A stretch of DNA of 44,975 nucleotides from Caulobacter sp. AP07 (GCF_000281955.1 NZ_AKKF01000015.1:1-44975), one strand, 5' to 3'; positions 9,828-20,070 are shown, counted from the stretch's first letter. The notes: generated by a model from the letters alone, not told the origin. Numbers and translations: made by a program.

Positions 9828-11561
9828 ATGAGCGGTGGGGGCGGGAAGGGCGCGGCGCGCCTGGCGGGAGCCGCGGCGGTGCTGGGCGCCGGCGCCCTTT
9901 GCGGTCCGGTCTGGGCGCAGACGGCGCCGGACGCCGGAAGTCTCCAGAGGCAGTTGCGCCAGGAAATCCCGCGTCTGACGCCCACCAGTCCGACGGTCGC
10001 GCCCGAAGCGCCGCCGTCGGGACCCGACAATGGCCGACGGGTCGCGGTGGCGCGGTTCGTGGTGGACGGCGCGACCCTGGTTCCCGCTTCGGAACTGGAG
10101 GCCCTGCTGCGGGCGGATGTTGGCCGGTCCCTGTCCTTCGCTGAGCTTCAGGCGGCGGCGCAGAAGGTCGCCGGCCACTACCGGACGCGCGGCTACTTCG
10201 CCCGCGCCTATCTGCCGGCTCAGGACGTCAGCGACGGCGCCGTTCACATCGCGGTCATCGAGGGGCGTTTTGGCCGTGTCCTACGGACAGCGGGCCCGAC
10301 GCGCGCCGACCGGGACTTCGTGGAATCGGTGGTCGCCGCCCGCCTGACGCCCGGCGCGCCCTACTCGGTCAACGCCCTGGAACGGGGCCTTCTGCTGGCC
10401 GGCGACCTGCCGGGAATCGCGGTGCGCGGCACGCTGAAGGCGGGAGCGACCCCCGGGGCCAGCGACCTGGAACTGACGATCGAGGACGAGCCGTTCGCGA
10501 CGGGCAGGGTGGGCGTCGGCAACTTCGGCGTACGATCGACGGGTGTCTATCAGGCGACCGCCGCCCTCTCGCTCAACAACGGGCTTGGCCGGGGCGACCA
10601 ACTCCAGGTTCAGATCGCCGGGGCTGAGCGGCTTGGCTATGGGGCGGTCGCCTACAGCTTGCCCCTGGGCGCCGACGGCTGGCGCGCCGGGATTCATGTC
10701 AGCACCCTCGGCTACAGGTTGGGCGGCGACTTCAAGGACCTCGACAGCGACGGCGCCGCGACGACGCTGGGCGGTGACCTTTCCTATCCCCTGGTCCGCG
10801 GCGCGGCCTGGACCTTGCGCGTCCGCGCCGGGTTTGATCATGGCCGTTATGACGACAACAGCCTGGGGCGGCCGCTTCGCCGAAAGCGGATCGACAAGGG
10901 CGCGCTGGGCCTGATGGGCGAGGCCGCCGACGATTGGGGCGGCGGCGGTTTCACCACCTACGCCGTCACGGCGACCTGGGGGGCGCTCGACCTCTCCCGC
11001 CTGCCGATGGACAAGGCCCAGGACGCGGCGGGGCCGCGCGCCGCGGGCGGCTTCTCCAAGTTCGTCGTCGAGGGCCGGCGGGACCAGAGGTTGGCCCGGG
11101 CGCCGGACCTGATGCTGCGCGGCCGCATCGCCGGCCAATGGGCCTTTGGAAATCTCGACAGTTCCGAACAGTTCTCGCTGGGCGGCCCCGACGGCGTGCG
11201 GGCCTATCCGGTCAACGAGGCGGCGGGCGACAGCGGAATCCTGGGCAGTCTCGAAGTACACGGACCGATCGCCGAGGCCTGGGCGGCGGGTCTCGACGGT
11301 TTCGCTTTCGTCGATGCGGGCCTGGTTCGCCAGCACGCCGACACCTGGAAGGCCTGGAACGCCGGCTCGAACCGACCCAACAGCTATTCATTGTTCGGCG
11401 CCGGCTTCGGCCTCGCATGGACCCTTCCGGACCGAACGAGCGTCAGTTTCGTCGTCGCGTGCCCCATCGGGTCCAATCGCGGCGCGGACCAGCCCAACCA
11501 CAACCAGGACGGCGGCGTGACCGATCCAAGGGCGTGGCTCTCCATCGCCAAACTGTTCTGA
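9828..11561 (+). CDS. two-partner secretion transporter TpsB (ShlB/FhaC family)
   Basis: This is an Omp85-superfamily outer-membrane beta-barrel that exports one large TpsA protein. The 577-residue precursor has a signal peptide ending around VWAQ (residue 31). A POTRA domain follows at about 66-145 (ARFVVDGATLVP, with the HYRTRGYFARAYLPAQ segment). The rest is a barrel with alternating hydrophobic strands that ends in LSIAKLF, an aromatic C-terminal signature. Only one clear POTRA is visible where FhaC has two; the short segment after it may be a degenerate second. GGAGG (9813-9817) supports the ATG at 9828 over an in-frame ATG at 9777 that would put 17 polar residues before the signal peptide. 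The exoprotein gene starts nine bases after its stop. Confidence 0.9.
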   Translation: MSGGGGKGAARLAGAAAVLGAGALCGPVWAQTAPDAGSLQRQLRQEIPRLTPTSPTVAPEAPPSGPDNGRRVAVARFVVDGATLVPASELEALLRADVGRSLSFAELQAAAQKVAGHYRTRGYFARAYLPAQDVSDGAVHIAVIEGRFGRVLRTAGPTRADRDFVESVVAARLTPGAPYSVNALERGLLLAGDLPGIAVRGTLKAGATPGASDLELTIEDEPFATGRVGVGNFGVRSTGVYQATAALSLNNGLGRGDQLQVQIAGAERLGYGAVAYSLPLGADGWRAGIHVSTLGYRLGGDFKDLDSDGAATTLGGDLSYPLVRGAAWTLRVRAGFDHGRYDDNSLGRPLRRKRIDKGALGLMGEAADDWGGGGFTTYAVTATWGALDLSRLPMDKAQDAAGPRAAGGFSKFVVEGRRDQRLARAPDLMLRGRIAGQWAFGNLDSSEQFSLGGPDGVRAYPVNEAAGDSGILGSLEVHGPIAEAWAAGLDGFAFVDAGLVRQHADTWKAWNAGSNRPNSYSLFGAGFGLAWTLPDRTSVSFVVACPIGSNRGADQPNHNQDGGVTDPRAWLSIAKLF

Positions 11562-11570
11562 GGTGGATCG

Positions 11571-14500
11571 ATGTCTGATCGCGGCGGAATGAACCGGACC
11601 TATCGGCTGGTCAGGAATCGGGCGACGGGCCGCTGGACCATCGCTTTGGCGGCGCTGGGCCTGATGGCGCAGCCGGGTCTGGCCCTGGCGGACGGCGTCG
11701 CCGGTGGCGCATTGCCCACGGGCGGGCGAGTGGTCTCGGGGCAGGTGACGATCGACTCGTCTGGCGCGGCGATGACCGTGACCCAGGAGACGGCGAGGGG
11801 GATCATCAACTGGCAGGGCTTCGATGTGGGCGCGGACGCCTCTGTCACGTTCAAGCAGCCCGACGCCGCCTCGGTTACGCTGAACCGCGTCATCGCGGGC
11901 GCTGGCAGCGTGATCGCGGGCAAGGTCTCGGCCAACGGCAAGGTCTATGTCGTCAACCCCAACGGTGTGTTGTTCGCCAAGGGCGCGCAGGTCAACGTGG
12001 GCGGGCTGCTCGCCTCGACGGCGGACATTGTCGATCGGGATTTCCTCGCTGGCCGGGAGGTCTTCATCCGCGACGGCGCACCGGGCGTTGTGGTCAACGA
12101 AGGGACGATCACCACCCGGGGCGGCGGCTCGGTGGTGCTGGTCGGCGGACAGGTCTCCAACCCGGGCGTGATCGCCGCCGCCGGCGGCCACGTGGCCTTG
12201 GCCTCGGGCGCCAAGATCACCCTGAGCGCGGGGGCGAACGGGCGCCTCCTGATCGAGGTGGACGGCGACACGACGGCAGGGTTGGTCGAGAACGGCGGGC
12301 TGATCGCGGCGGACGGCGGCCAGGTGATGATGACCGCGCAAGGCGTCGGCACCGCGATATCCTCGGTGGTCGCCAACACCGGGACAATCCAGGCCAGGAC
12401 GATCGGCGGCCAGGCGGGACGAATTCTCCTGCTGGCGGACATGGATACGGGCCAGGCCAGGATCGGCGGCGTGATCGACGCATCCGCCCCGGCCGGCGGC
12501 GATGGCGGCTTTGTCGAAACCTCGGCCGCCAGGGTGGCCGTGGCCGATGGGACCCAGGTCACCACCCGCTCGACCTCGGGACGGACCGGAACCTGGTTGA
12601 TCGATCCGCACGACGTGACGATCTCGGCAGGGCCGTCCAGCGGAGCAGGGGGCTTGACGGCCAGCGCGGACGACACGGTGATCAACGTGACGACCCTGAC
12701 CAACGCCCTGGCCAACACCGGCGTGACGATCTCCACCGGCGTTGGAGGCGCCCAGGCCGGGAACATCACGGTCGCGGCGCCGATCTCCTGGAGCGCCGAC
12801 ACCATCCTGACCCTCGACGCCGCCGGCGATGTCGTCATCAACGCGCCCGTCGCCGCCACTGGCGCCAACGCCGGCCTCGCCCTGAACTACGGCGGCGACT
12901 ACAGGTTCGGGACTGGCGCCCGCGTCACGCTTTCGGGCGCCAACGCCAGCCTGTCGCTCAACGGCGCCGCCTATACGTTGATCCACGACGTCGGCCAGTT
13001 GCAGGCGATCCAGAACGATCTCGCCGGTCGATACGCGCTGGCGGGCGACATCGACGCATCAGCCACCAGCAGCTGGAACGCCGGCGCCGGCTTCACCCCC
13101 CTGGGGATGTGGGGCGGCACGGCCTTCAGCGGCGCGCTGCATGGCCTGGGCAACACGATTTCCGATCTTTCGATCACCGGGACCACTTATGTCGGCCTGT
13201 TCGGCTACTCGCAGAACGGCACGTTCCGTGACTTCGGCCTGACCGGCGCTTCGACGATCCGATCGTGGGTCCCGGACCTCGTCTATATCGGCGCCCTCGC
13301 GGGCATCGTCGTGAACGCCAAGGTCAGCAATGTCTTCAGCACCCTCAAGATCTACTCAGGCGCCACGGAGACGTCCGCCGGCGGGCTGATCGGCGAGGCC
13401 TATCAAAGCACCATCAGCAACGCCTACACGACCGGCGACGTCACCAGCATCAACGCCGGCGAATATGTCGGCGGCCTGGTGGGCGGGATCTTCGCGACGA
13501 CGGTCAGCAACAGCCACGCCACGGGCGTGATCACGGCCCGAAGTTCCAATCCGGGCCATAACGGCCATGCCACCTATTCAGGCGGCCTGGTCGGCTATGT
13601 CGCCGCGGGAAGCCTGCTCAGCGGCGGCTACGCCACCGGCCCGGTGACGGGGGGCGAGTTCGCCGGCGGACTGGTCGGGCTCAACGGGGGCGTTATCGAG
13701 GACAGCTACGCCACGGGCGCGGTGTCGAACTACGGCTATGCCGGCGGGCTGGTCGCCTCGAACATCGGCGCGATACGGACAAGCTACGCCACGGGCGCGG
13801 TGTCCGGCGACCTGAGCGCCGGCGGCCTTGTCGGTGACAACAGCGGCTCGGTCGGCGCGAGCTTCTGGGACGTGACGCGCAGCGGCCTGGCGTCGGGGAT
13901 CGGCGCCGGCGCCGCAAGCGCCGGCGTCAGCGGACTGACCGCCGCCCAGATGACGGACCTCTCGACCTTCACCGCCGCGGGTTGGAACATCGACGCCATG
14001 GGCGGGACGAGCGCGACCTGGCGCATCTATGACGGCCAGACCGCCCCGCTGCTGCGGGGTTTCCTGAAGGGCGTCACGGTGACGGCCTTGGGCGACGGCA
14101 AGACCTACGACGGTCTGGCTTATGCCGGCGGCGCGGGCTTCACCAACTCGACGCCGGGCGCCGCGCTGCTCGGTTCCTTGACCTATGGCGGCTCCGCCGT
14201 GGGCGCCGTCAACACGGGAAGTTATGCGATCAAGGCTGGTGGTCTCTATTCAGACCAGCAGGGCTACGACATTTCCTATGTCGACGGTGCGCTGACCATC
14301 GGCAAGGCGGCGTTGACGGTCACGGCCTTGAACGACGCCAAGACCTATGACGGCCTGGCCTTCGGCGGCGGAGCCGGCGTCGGTTACGTGGGCTTGGTCA
14401 ATGGCGAGACCGCTTTGGTGCTGGGTGGAGCGCTGGTGTATGGCGGAACGGCGCAGGGCGCGGTCAACGCCGGGAGTTACGGCCTGACCGTCTCGGGCCT

Positions 14501-15440
14501 GAACTCAGGCAACTACGACATCCGCTACGTGGACGGCGTGCTGACCATCGGCAAGGCGGCGCTGACGGTGACGGCTCTTGGCGCAAGCAAGGTCTATGAC
14601 GGCGTCGCCTACGCTGGCGGCGCCGGCGTCGATTACGCTGGCTTCGTCAACGGTGAAACCGCTTCGGCGCTGGGGGGAGCGCTGGTCCATGGCGGAACGG
14701 CGCAGGGCGCGATCAGCGCCGGGAGCTACGGCCTGACCGTCTCGGGCCTCAGTTCCGGCAACTACGACATCCGCTACGTGGACGGCGCGCTGACCATCGG
14801 CAAGGCGATCCTGATCGTCACCGCCTCGGGCGTCGGCAAGGTTTATGACGGCGCGGTCAGCGCCACGGTCAGCTTCAACGACAACCGCGCCGCCGGAAGC
14901 GCCCTGATCGTCACCGGCGACGCCGCCTTCACGGATAGGAACGCGGGCGCGGACAAGGTCATCGCGGTTTCCGGCTTGACCCTGTCGGGTGCGGACGCCG
15001 GAAACTACACGCTCGCGAGCCGGAGCATCACGGCGGTCGCCGACATCGCGCGCCGACCTGTCGATGTCGCCGCGACCCCTCAGACCCTCACGGCCGGGCA
15101 CGACATGCCGGCTCTCACCTTCGGTCTCGGCGGTGGGGGCTTGGTTGGCGGCGATACGGCGGCGGACGTGTTCACCGGCTCCCTGGCCTCCACCGCGCTG
15201 AACAACTTCGTGCCGGGAACCTATGTCATCACTCGGGGCACGCTCGCCGCCGGAGGCAACTACGCGATCGCGGATTTCGCCGCCGCTCCGCTCACCATTC
15301 TGGCCTCGCCCCATACGCTGACGGCCGGGGAGGTACGCCGCATGACCGCCGCCGCGACGGACACGCCCGATCCGAGGTCGCCCAGAGTCGGCGCTCCGGA
15401 CTTGACCTTCGCGGCGGAGTTCATCCGTCCGGTGTGGTAA
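11571..15440 (+). CDS. TpsA exoprotein: filamentous-haemagglutinin N-domain, GLUG motifs and YDG/MBG repeats
   Basis: This 1289-residue secreted protein is the partner of the adjacent TpsB. Residues 7-25 (MNRTYRLVRNRATGRW) resemble the extended signal-peptide region of large exoproteins, with signal cleavage near residue 41. The TPS domain follows (about 41-300) with the secretion motif NPNG at 129-132. Residues about 600-770 carry GLUG-type repeats (GGLVG then S-YATG). Residues 835-1160 are four YDG/MBG-type repeats starting near 835, 915, 998 and 1081, each with a KTYDG or KVYDG start and, in the first three, a DGxLTIGKA end. AGGTGG (11561-11566) supports the ATG at 11571; the ATG at 11589 is an alternative. 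The usual role of such proteins is adhesion, biofilm or contact-dependent interaction; no toxin domain is visible at the C-terminus, which ends in EFIRPVW. Confidence 0.9.
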   Translation: MSDRGGMNRTYRLVRNRATGRWTIALAALGLMAQPGLALADGVAGGALPTGGRVVSGQVTIDSSGAAMTVTQETARGIINWQGFDVGADASVTFKQPDAASVTLNRVIAGAGSVIAGKVSANGKVYVVNPNGVLFAKGAQVNVGGLLASTADIVDRDFLAGREVFIRDGAPGVVVNEGTITTRGGGSVVLVGGQVSNPGVIAAAGGHVALASGAKITLSAGANGRLLIEVDGDTTAGLVENGGLIAADGGQVMMTAQGVGTAISSVVANTGTIQARTIGGQAGRILLLADMDTGQARIGGVIDASAPAGGDGGFVETSAARVAVADGTQVTTRSTSGRTGTWLIDPHDVTISAGPSSGAGGLTASADDTVINVTTLTNALANTGVTISTGVGGAQAGNITVAAPISWSADTILTLDAAGDVVINAPVAATGANAGLALNYGGDYRFGTGARVTLSGANASLSLNGAAYTLIHDVGQLQAIQNDLAGRYALAGDIDASATSSWNAGAGFTPLGMWGGTAFSGALHGLGNTISDLSITGTTYVGLFGYSQNGTFRDFGLTGASTIRSWVPDLVYIGALAGIVVNAKVSNVFSTLKIYSGATETSAGGLIGEAYQSTISNAYTTGDVTSINAGEYVGGLVGGIFATTVSNSHATGVITARSSNPGHNGHATYSGGLVGYVAAGSLLSGGYATGPVTGGEFAGGLVGLNGGVIEDSYATGAVSNYGYAGGLVASNIGAIRTSYATGAVSGDLSAGGLVGDNSGSVGASFWDVTRSGLASGIGAGAASAGVSGLTAAQMTDLSTFTAAGWNIDAMGGTSATWRIYDGQTAPLLRGFLKGVTVTALGDGKTYDGLAYAGGAGFTNSTPGAALLGSLTYGGSAVGAVNTGSYAIKAGGLYSDQQGYDISYVDGALTIGKAALTVTALNDAKTYDGLAFGGGAGVGYVGLVNGETALVLGGALVYGGTAQGAVNAGSYGLTVSGLNSGNYDIRYVDGVLTIGKAALTVTALGASKVYDGVAYAGGAGVDYAGFVNGETASALGGALVHGGTAQGAISAGSYGLTVSGLSSGNYDIRYVDGALTIGKAILIVTASGVGKVYDGAVSATVSFNDNRAAGSALIVTGDAAFTDRNAGADKVIAVSGLTLSGADAGNYTLASRSITAVADIARRPVDVAATPQTLTAGHDMPALTFGLGGGGLVGGDTAADVFTGSLASTALNNFVPGTYVITRGTLAAGGNYAIADFAAAPLTILASPHTLTAGEVRRMTAAATDTPDPRSPRVGAPDLTFAAEFIRPVW
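14073..15053 (+). repeat. four tandem YDG/MBG-type repeat units inside tpsA
   Basis: Units begin at about 14073, 14313, 14562 and 14811, with spacings of 240, 249 and 249 bp. Units two and three are close to identical in protein and largely in DNA (for example GGCGGAACGGCGCAGGGCG occurs in both). The fourth is diverged. The near-identity makes unequal recombination and repeat-number change likely. Confidence 0.8.
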
Positions 15441-15554
15441 CCCCGGAACTCAGGAAATCCGTCGAACTGTCACATGCCGGTGCTAAGCGCAGCCCATGCT
15501 GGCGATTCCGCAGGACATGACCTTTGTGAAGAGCGGTCGCGGTGAGCCGCGTCG

Positions 15555-16061
15555 ATGACCGACCTCGTCAGCGTCCGGGCCCAGCGGGACGACCTCTACC
15601 ACTTCATCGTCCGGCGCACCCGCGACCCGGCCGCGGCCGACGATCTGGTGCAGGAAACCTTCGCGCGCCTGCTGACCTACGAGCGTGCGCGGACCGTCGT
15701 CGACCGGGCGGCGCTTGGCTACAGCATCGCCCTCAACCTGGTTCGCGACCATTTTCGCAACCGCAAGCGCCGACCGGTCGAGGCGTTGAACGACGACATC
15801 CCCTGCGAAGCCCCCGCGCCGGAGCAGATCCTGATGCATCGCCAGAAGGTCGAGGTGTTCAGCAGGGCGCTGGACGCCATGCCGCCCCTGCGGCGGGACG
15901 TCTTCATCCGCCGCCGTCTGCATGGCCAGAGCTGCCGGCAGATCGCCGTTGATCTCGCCATGAACGAGGCCGCGGTCGAAAAGCATGTGGTGCGCGCGCT
16001 GGAGCAATTGCACCGTGAGGTCGCCAAGGCCGAGCGCCGCCAGGCGGGGCGGCGCGCATGA
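15555..16061 (+). CDS. ECF sigma factor, FecI-like
   Basis: This 168-residue extracytoplasmic-function sigma factor directs RNA polymerase to the promoters of its own signalling set. Region 2 is visible as AADDLVQETFARLL (about 28-41) with a following LVRDHFRNRKRRP, and region 4 as PLRRDVFIRRRLHGQSCRQIAVDLAMNEAAVEKHV (about 112-146). A GGTGAG sits about 14 bases before the ATG at 15555. It overlaps the FecR-type gene by four bases (ATGA) and precedes an STN-containing TBDR, the classical FecI-FecR-FecA order. Confidence 0.93.
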   Translation: MTDLVSVRAQRDDLYHFIVRRTRDPAAADDLVQETFARLLTYERARTVVDRAALGYSIALNLVRDHFRNRKRRPVEALNDDIPCEAPAPEQILMHRQKVEVFSRALDAMPPLRRDVFIRRRLHGQSCRQIAVDLAMNEAAVEKHVVRALEQLHREVAKAERRQAGRRA

Positions 16062-16993
16062 GGCGGGATCGCGCCAATCCGGAGGCCACGCTCTGGGCGG
16101 CCCGTCGTCTGGACGCCGACGCCGCGCCTGACGGCGCCTTCGAGGCCTGGAAAGCGGCCGATCCCGGCAATGCAGAGGCTTTCGAACAGGTCTGGACCAC
16201 CACGCGGGATCCCGCGCTCGTCGAGGCTCTACGTCTCAGCGCCCAGCGCCGGAAGGCGCCGCGCTCGGCGCGGCGTGGCGCGGCTCTGATGGGCGGGCTG
16301 GCCTTGGCCGCTTGCACGGTCGCGGGCGTCGTCGCCTGGCCGGACCTGCAACTGATGTTGGTCGCGCCGCAGCATCTGGAAACGGCTCCAGGCCAGCAGC
16401 GTGAAATGGCCCTGGCCGACGGCACGCGGGTGACGCTCGATGGCGCGACCAGCCTCGAGGTCCAGCTGGGCGCCTATCGTCGCCGGGTGCGGCTGACTCG
16501 GGGCGAGGCCTTCTTCGATGTCGCCCATGACCCGTCCCGGCCCTTCACGGTCGACGCGCCGGAGGGGGCGGTGCGGGTGCTGGGCACCGCCTTCGACCTG
16601 GAACGCGGCCAAGGCCGGCTGGACCTGTCCGTGCATCGCGGCAAGGTGCGACTGACGCCCGAGGGGTTGGGACGTCCCTCCGTCGAGTTGACGATCGGCC
16701 AGCGGGCGACGGCGCGGGACGGCGCCGTGTCGAAGATCCGCGCCTTCGACGCGACCGCCGAGGATTGGCGCAGCGGCTGGCTGGAGACCGACGGCCTGTC
16801 GCTCGACCGCCTGATCGAAAGGCTCAATCGTCATTCGGCGCGGCCGATCGTCGTCGTGGATCCTGCCCTGGGCCGTCAGCGCGTGGCCGGACGCTTCCGG
16901 CTTGACGAGCCCGACACCCTGGTCCGGAACCTGGCGTTGATGCATGGCTTCAAGGTGCGCGAGGCGAACGACCGTCTCGAACTGACCCGCTGA
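16058..16993 (+). CDS. FecR-family anti-sigma factor / signal transducer
   Basis: This 311-residue inner-membrane protein relays occupancy of the outer-membrane receptor to the ECF sigma factor. The cytoplasmic N-terminal domain (about 1-68) has the WAARRLDADAAPDGAFEAW pattern of the FecR N-domain. One membrane segment follows at about 72-95. The periplasmic FecR domain spans about 105-205, with LADGTRVTLDGATSLEV and the FFDVAHDPSRPFTV signature. The C-terminal 70 residues resemble the small STN-like domain that contacts the receptor. Coupled to the sigma gene by a four-base overlap. Confidence 0.93.
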   Translation: MRRDRANPEATLWAARRLDADAAPDGAFEAWKAADPGNAEAFEQVWTTTRDPALVEALRLSAQRRKAPRSARRGAALMGGLALAACTVAGVVAWPDLQLMLVAPQHLETAPGQQREMALADGTRVTLDGATSLEVQLGAYRRRVRLTRGEAFFDVAHDPSRPFTVDAPEGAVRVLGTAFDLERGQGRLDLSVHRGKVRLTPEGLGRPSVELTIGQRATARDGAVSKIRAFDATAEDWRSGWLETDGLSLDRLIERLNRHSARPIVVVDPALGRQRVAGRFRLDEPDTLVRNLALMHGFKVREANDRLELTR

Positions 16994-17117
16994 CCCGCGT
17001 GGCGTCAATCGCCCGGCGTCTTCGAAACTTCACAAAAATCCCTGTCCTGAAAGGCAAGACGTCCGCGTCTTTCCCCCGAAGCCGGCGAACACGCCGCGCG
17101 AAAGTCGGGGATATTGC

Positions 17118-20039
17118 ATGACGTTCAACAGCTCGAGCTGGCGGCCTTCCGCCTCGGCCGTGGCTCTACTGCTGGCGAGCGCGACGCTCGCCGCGCCGGC
17201 CATCGCTTCGGCGGCGCCCACCGCCGTGAAGGCGAACCTCGCCATTCCCGCCAGCGAACTGTCGGTCGCCCTGCCGGCGTTCTCGCGGGCCACCGGCCTG
17301 CAGGTGCTGGCCGATCCGGCCCTGATCCAGGGCAAGCGGACCTCGGGCGTCAAGGGCGCGATCGACGCCGACCGCGCCCTGGCCCAGCTGCTGCGCGGCA
17401 CGGGCCTGACCTTCGTCCGCAGCGGCGGCAGCGCCATCCTGCGTCCCGCCGCCCAGCCGATCTCGACGCGGCCCGCGCCGGTGGCGAGCGCCAGGGCGGA
17501 CTCCGCGCCGCCGGCCGCGGCCCCGGCCGACGACAACACCATCGAGGAGCTGGTGGTCACCGGCGGCTTCGCCAGCTCCCTGGCCAGGGCTCTGGGCGAC
17601 AAGCGCAAGGCCGCCAACGTCATCGACGCCATCTCGGCCGAGGACATCGGCAAGTTCCCGTCCAACAACATCGCCGAGGCCCTGCAGCGCGTTCCCGGCG
17701 TCGCCATCACCCGCGACCGGGGCGAGGGCCTGTTCGTGCGCGTGCGCGGCCTGGGCCCCAATTTCCAGATCGTCACCCTCAACGGCCGCAGCGCCGCGGT
17801 GAACGAGAACATGCGCGACTCCGGCCAGAGCGGCCGCCAGTTCCGCTTCGACACCCTGCCGTCCGAACTGGTGGCCGGCGTCGAGGTCGGCAAGACGCCT
17901 CTGGCCTCGCTGGACGAGGGCGCGATCGGCGGGGTGATCAACGTCAAGACCTTCCGCCCGCTGGACCTGGGCCGCAACACCGTCGCCGCCTCGGCCACGG
18001 CCAGCTATCCCGAACTGGCCGGCAAGACCGATCCGCGTCTCTCGGGCCTGATCAACTGGGTCAATGAGGACAAGAGCTTCGGCGCGTTGCTGGCCCTGGT
18101 CTACGACCAGCGCACCCTGCGCCAGGACCGGGTCACTGGCGTGGGCTGGAGCTATGTCGACACCACGACCACGCTGGGCAAGAGCCTGGCCGCCCAGGGG
18201 ATCAGCCTCTATCCCACCGCCATCCGGCCGACGCTGGAACGCGAGGATCGTGAACGCAAAGGGGTGGTTTTCTCGGCCCAGTACCGCCCGAGCGACGCCA
18301 CCGAGGTCACCTTCGACGCCAGCTACACCAAGCTGGACGACCACTATGACGAACTGACCCATTCGGTCGACCAGACCGTCTCGACCCTCGTTCCCGGCTC
18401 GGCGGTGATCACCAACGGCGTGCTGACCGGCGGCACGGTCACCTCCACCAGCCAGATCGGCCGCGAGGTCAGCGATCTGGCGCACGACAACCTGATGCTG
18501 GGCCTCAACGTTCGCCAGAAGCTCGACGACTGGACCCTGTCGGCCGATCTGGCGTTCGGCCGGGCCTATTCGGAAACCTCCAAGCCGATCACCCGCACCC
18601 GCCTGCTCGGACCGGTCGGCCAGACGACGTTCTCGATGACCAAGGCCGACGACGAGAAGCTGCCCAGCGTCGCCTTTCTCACCGGCAATCTCGGCAATCC
18701 CTCGCTGCTGCCGTTCCGCCGCATCGAGTGGCGCGTCAACGACTCCACCGACGAGGAAAAGGCGATCCAGTTCGACGCCGAACGCCCCGTGTCGCTGGGC
18801 CCGATCGCCCGCGTCGCCTTCGGCGTGAAGTACCGGGAGCGCGAGCGGGAATATAATCGCGCAGACATCAACTACACGACCAACCTGGCCGGCAAATTTT
18901 TCGACGCCAGCTATTTCGACGCCTTCCCGGTCGGCGACTTCCTCGGCGACGTCGGCGGCAACGTGCCCAAGACCTGGGTCATGCCCGACCCCGCCGCCTT
19001 CTGGGCCCTGGCCGACAAGACCCAGAAGGGTACGGCCCGCGCCGACCAGCGCAACTCCTACGCGGTGTCCGAGAACATCACCGCCGGCTACGGCCTGGCC
19101 GACCTCGACACCCGGCTGTTCGACCTGCCCCTGCGCGGCGAGGTGGGTGTCCGGGTCGCCCAGACCAAGCAGGTCTCGGCCGGTTACGCCGACAACGGGA
19201 CGGCGGCGATCCCGGTGCGCTACGAGAAGACCTATACCGACGTCCTGCCGACCGCCAATTTCGTGCTGGAGCTGTCCGACAGCCTGCAGGCCCGGGTCGC
19301 GGTCGCCAAGGTGATCACCCGCCCGTCCCTGGCCGATCTGGCCCCGCGCCTGACGCTCAACTCCTCGGGCACGGTGCTGACCGCGGTCGGCGGCAATCCG
19401 GAACTCAAGCCGTTCGAGGCCTGGCAGTACGACGCCACCCTGGAGTGGTACTTCGCCCCCGGCAGCGCCCTGATCGCCGGCGCCTTCTACAAGGACATCA
19501 CCACCTTCGTTTACAGCCAGAAGACCAACTTCGTCGTCGACGGCCAGACCTACCAGCTGACCTCGCCGACCAATGGCGGCCAAGCCACGATCAAGGGCCT
19601 GGAACTGGCCTACCAGCACCTGTTCAAGAGCCTGCCGGCCCCGTTCGACGGTCTCGGGTTCCTGGCCAACTACACCTACACCGACACCGAGGCGACCTAT
19701 TCGCCGACGCTGAAGGACGCGATGGTCAACGTCGCCAAGAACAGCTTCAACCTGACGGGCTTCTACGAGAAGGACCGCTTCGCCGCCCGCGCCAGCTACA
19801 GCTGGATCGACGACGTCCTGCAGGACGTCGGCGGGGTTGGACTTTCAGCCCTCAACGACAAGGCGTTCGGCTCGCTGGACGCCAGCGTCAGCTACAAGAT
19901 CACGCCCCGGATCACCGCGGCGATCGAGGGGCAGAACCTGACCGACGCGGCCCAGTGGCAGTTCGTCAAGGGCGGTTGGTTCGGCGGTTACACCAACTAT
20001 GGCCGAACCCTGAGCCTGGGCCTGCGCGCCAAGTTCTAG
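17118..20039 (+). CDS. TonB-dependent receptor with N-terminal STN signalling domain (TBDR 1)
   Basis: This 973-residue outer-membrane receptor should both import a ligand and signal to the FecR/sigma pair upstream. After a signal peptide (cleavage near residue 33) comes an STN domain (about 37-111: FSRATGLQVLADPALIQGKRTSGVKG is split across it). The TonB box is at EELVVTGG (143-150), then the plug (FPSNNIAEALQRVPGVAITR near 178) and a 22-strand barrel that ends in LSLGLRAKF, the normal terminal strand. GGGGA precedes the ATG. FecR to receptor spacing is 124 bp, and that gap probably holds the sigma-dependent promoter. The ligand is not readable from the receptor; the adjacent phosphatase suggests a phosphorylated compound. 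Confidence 0.93.
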   Translation: MTFNSSSWRPSASAVALLLASATLAAPAIASAAPTAVKANLAIPASELSVALPAFSRATGLQVLADPALIQGKRTSGVKGAIDADRALAQLLRGTGLTFVRSGGSAILRPAAQPISTRPAPVASARADSAPPAAAPADDNTIEELVVTGGFASSLARALGDKRKAANVIDAISAEDIGKFPSNNIAEALQRVPGVAITRDRGEGLFVRVRGLGPNFQIVTLNGRSAAVNENMRDSGQSGRQFRFDTLPSELVAGVEVGKTPLASLDEGAIGGVINVKTFRPLDLGRNTVAASATASYPELAGKTDPRLSGLINWVNEDKSFGALLALVYDQRTLRQDRVTGVGWSYVDTTTTLGKSLAAQGISLYPTAIRPTLEREDRERKGVVFSAQYRPSDATEVTFDASYTKLDDHYDELTHSVDQTVSTLVPGSAVITNGVLTGGTVTSTSQIGREVSDLAHDNLMLGLNVRQKLDDWTLSADLAFGRAYSETSKPITRTRLLGPVGQTTFSMTKADDEKLPSVAFLTGNLGNPSLLPFRRIEWRVNDSTDEEKAIQFDAERPVSLGPIARVAFGVKYREREREYNRADINYTTNLAGKFFDASYFDAFPVGDFLGDVGGNVPKTWVMPDPAAFWALADKTQKGTARADQRNSYAVSENITAGYGLADLDTRLFDLPLRGEVGVRVAQTKQVSAGYADNGTAAIPVRYEKTYTDVLPTANFVLELSDSLQARVAVAKVITRPSLADLAPRLTLNSSGTVLTAVGGNPELKPFEAWQYDATLEWYFAPGSALIAGAFYKDITTFVYSQKTNFVVDGQTYQLTSPTNGGQATIKGLELAYQHLFKSLPAPFDGLGFLANYTYTDTEATYSPTLKDAMVNVAKNSFNLTGFYEKDRFAARASYSWIDDVLQDVGGVGLSALNDKAFGSLDASVSYKITPRITAAIEGQNLTDAAQWQFVKGGWFGGYTNYGRTLSLGLRAKF

Positions 20040-20070
20040 GGACCTTCGCGCCTCCGCCTTCCTCGCAACT

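Noticed and set aside
17030..17070. Possible ECF-type promoter (AAATCC then CGTC about 18 bases later) before TBDR 1
   Set aside because: The spacing is acceptable, but the same pair is not found upstream of the sigma gene, so there is no internal support for a shared promoter motif.
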